A DNA stretch of 7,204 nt from Planctomycetaceae bacterium (GTDB taxonomy: Bacteria; Planctomycetota; Planctomycetia; Planctomycetales; Planctomycetaceae): contig JAESQE010000486.1 of assembly GCA_016765335.1 (NCBI GenBank), forward strand, positions 1 through 7,204, written 5' to 3'. Under the pieces are notes generated by a model. That model had not been told where the DNA came from, did not search any database, and saw only the letters and a list, made by a program, of their open reading frames with translations. This document shows, in pieces, positions 6,779 through 7,204 of the stretch. The translations under genes were made by a program, and so were the position numbers. Each line of letters begins with the position of its first letter. Position 1 is the stretch's first letter.

Positions 6779-7204
6779 CTATAGCACTGAAATCACAGCT
6801 CTGAAGCCGTCTCCAATCGCATCCGATCGTGGTACCAACTCCGTGGAGTCTGGAATCGAGTCATCGAATACTAGGTTTTCAGTATTTGTCCTCCTGCAAA
6901 TTATACACAAAACTTCACGCATTTGCTCTTGATCATCCTTGGTACATCGAACCCTAATCTCAACCGGGGCGTCACCTTGGAACTCTTCATTATTTCGCAG
7001 CCCGTTTACATAATCAATTAAGAGAAGACCGATAATCATGGACCTGCCAGTTTTAAAAATTGCAAAATGCACTTTTTGGTTACCGATGGAGACTTCCTTT
7101 GCCCCTGATGTGCCTGGCAAGTTTTCAAAATAATTAATACCTCCTTGTTGCTGATCAGGTGACAGCGACTGCACTAATGTCTCATTGATGATGTGGTTCT
7201 CCCA
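6779..7204 (-). CDS. Hypothetical protein, partial (5' end outside window)
   Basis: The frame is open from the right edge to the TAG at 6779-6781, giving 141 visible residues. I do not recognise the family. The sequence looks soluble and mixed alpha/beta. A Gln-rich start (S-P-D-Q-Q-Q) leads to a hydrophobic stretch S-M-I-I-G-L-L-L-I-D-Y, probably a buried helix rather than a membrane span. A charged segment V-E-I-R-V-R-C-T-K-D-D-Q-E-Q-M-R-E-V follows, with a C-x-x-C (C-I-I-C) after it, then an acidic part, and the protein ends D-G-F-R-A-V-I-S-V-L. One C-x-x-C alone does not prove metal or redox function. A GTG at 7174 could start a 131-residue form, but only a weak GAGA precedes it, and ten sensible codons continue upstream, so the true start is probably beyond the edge. 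It reads toward nusA, with over 1.1 kb between them. Confidence 0.62.
   Translation of the reverse strand, partial: WENHIINETLVQSLSPDQQQGGINYFENLPGTSGAKEVSIGNQKVHFAIFKTGRSMIIGLLLIDYVNGLRNNEEFQGDAPVEIRVRCTKDDQEQMREVLCIICRRTNTENLVFDDSIPDSTELVPRSDAIGDGFRAVISVL

Noticed and set aside
6648..6932. Open frame of 94 codons on the + strand starting with TTG.
   Set aside because: It overlaps the right-edge minus-strand gene, has a rare start and no convincing ribosome binding site, and shows no protein-like pattern.

Overview
The window looks like a core-gene region of a bacterial chromosome, most likely from a planctomycete (Planctomycetota) of moderate GC content. That assignment is an inference. 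It rests on the type of IF-2 N-terminus (starting [10 protein letters not shown]), the long gaps between genes of one operon, the lack of rimP before nusA and truB after rbfA, and a palindromic repeat resembling ones I remember from planctomycete genomes. All supported genes lie on the minus strand, so transcription runs from high to low coordinates.

Layout in the direction of transcription. At the right edge (6779-7204) is the C-terminal part of a protein I do not recognise. Next comes about 1.1 kb without a convincing gene (5649-6778). It holds two REP-like repeats (around 6493-6513 and 6555-6600), a cluster of hairpins (about 5941-6199), an intrinsic terminator (5887-5913), and then a probable nusA promoter and leader. 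The main unit follows: nusA (4137-5648), infB (1146-3959), rbfA (595-1014), and a partial gene for an endonuclease III-like HhH-GPD protein that runs off the left edge (1-509).

NusA (transcription elongation and termination factor), IF-2 (initiator-tRNA GTPase) and RbfA (30S maturation) form the classical transcription/translation operon of bacteria. Here the genes are separated by 177, 131 and 85 bases rather than packed tightly. The nusA-infB gap contains a terminator-like hairpin that could set the ratio of NusA to IF-2. infB uses a TTG start behind a strong ribosome binding site.

The least explained part is 5887-6203. Several hairpins, one with a perfect 10-bp stem, lead into a U-tract terminator with no long open frame. 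I read this as a candidate minus-strand non-coding RNA. The evidence is structure alone, so it remains a hypothesis.
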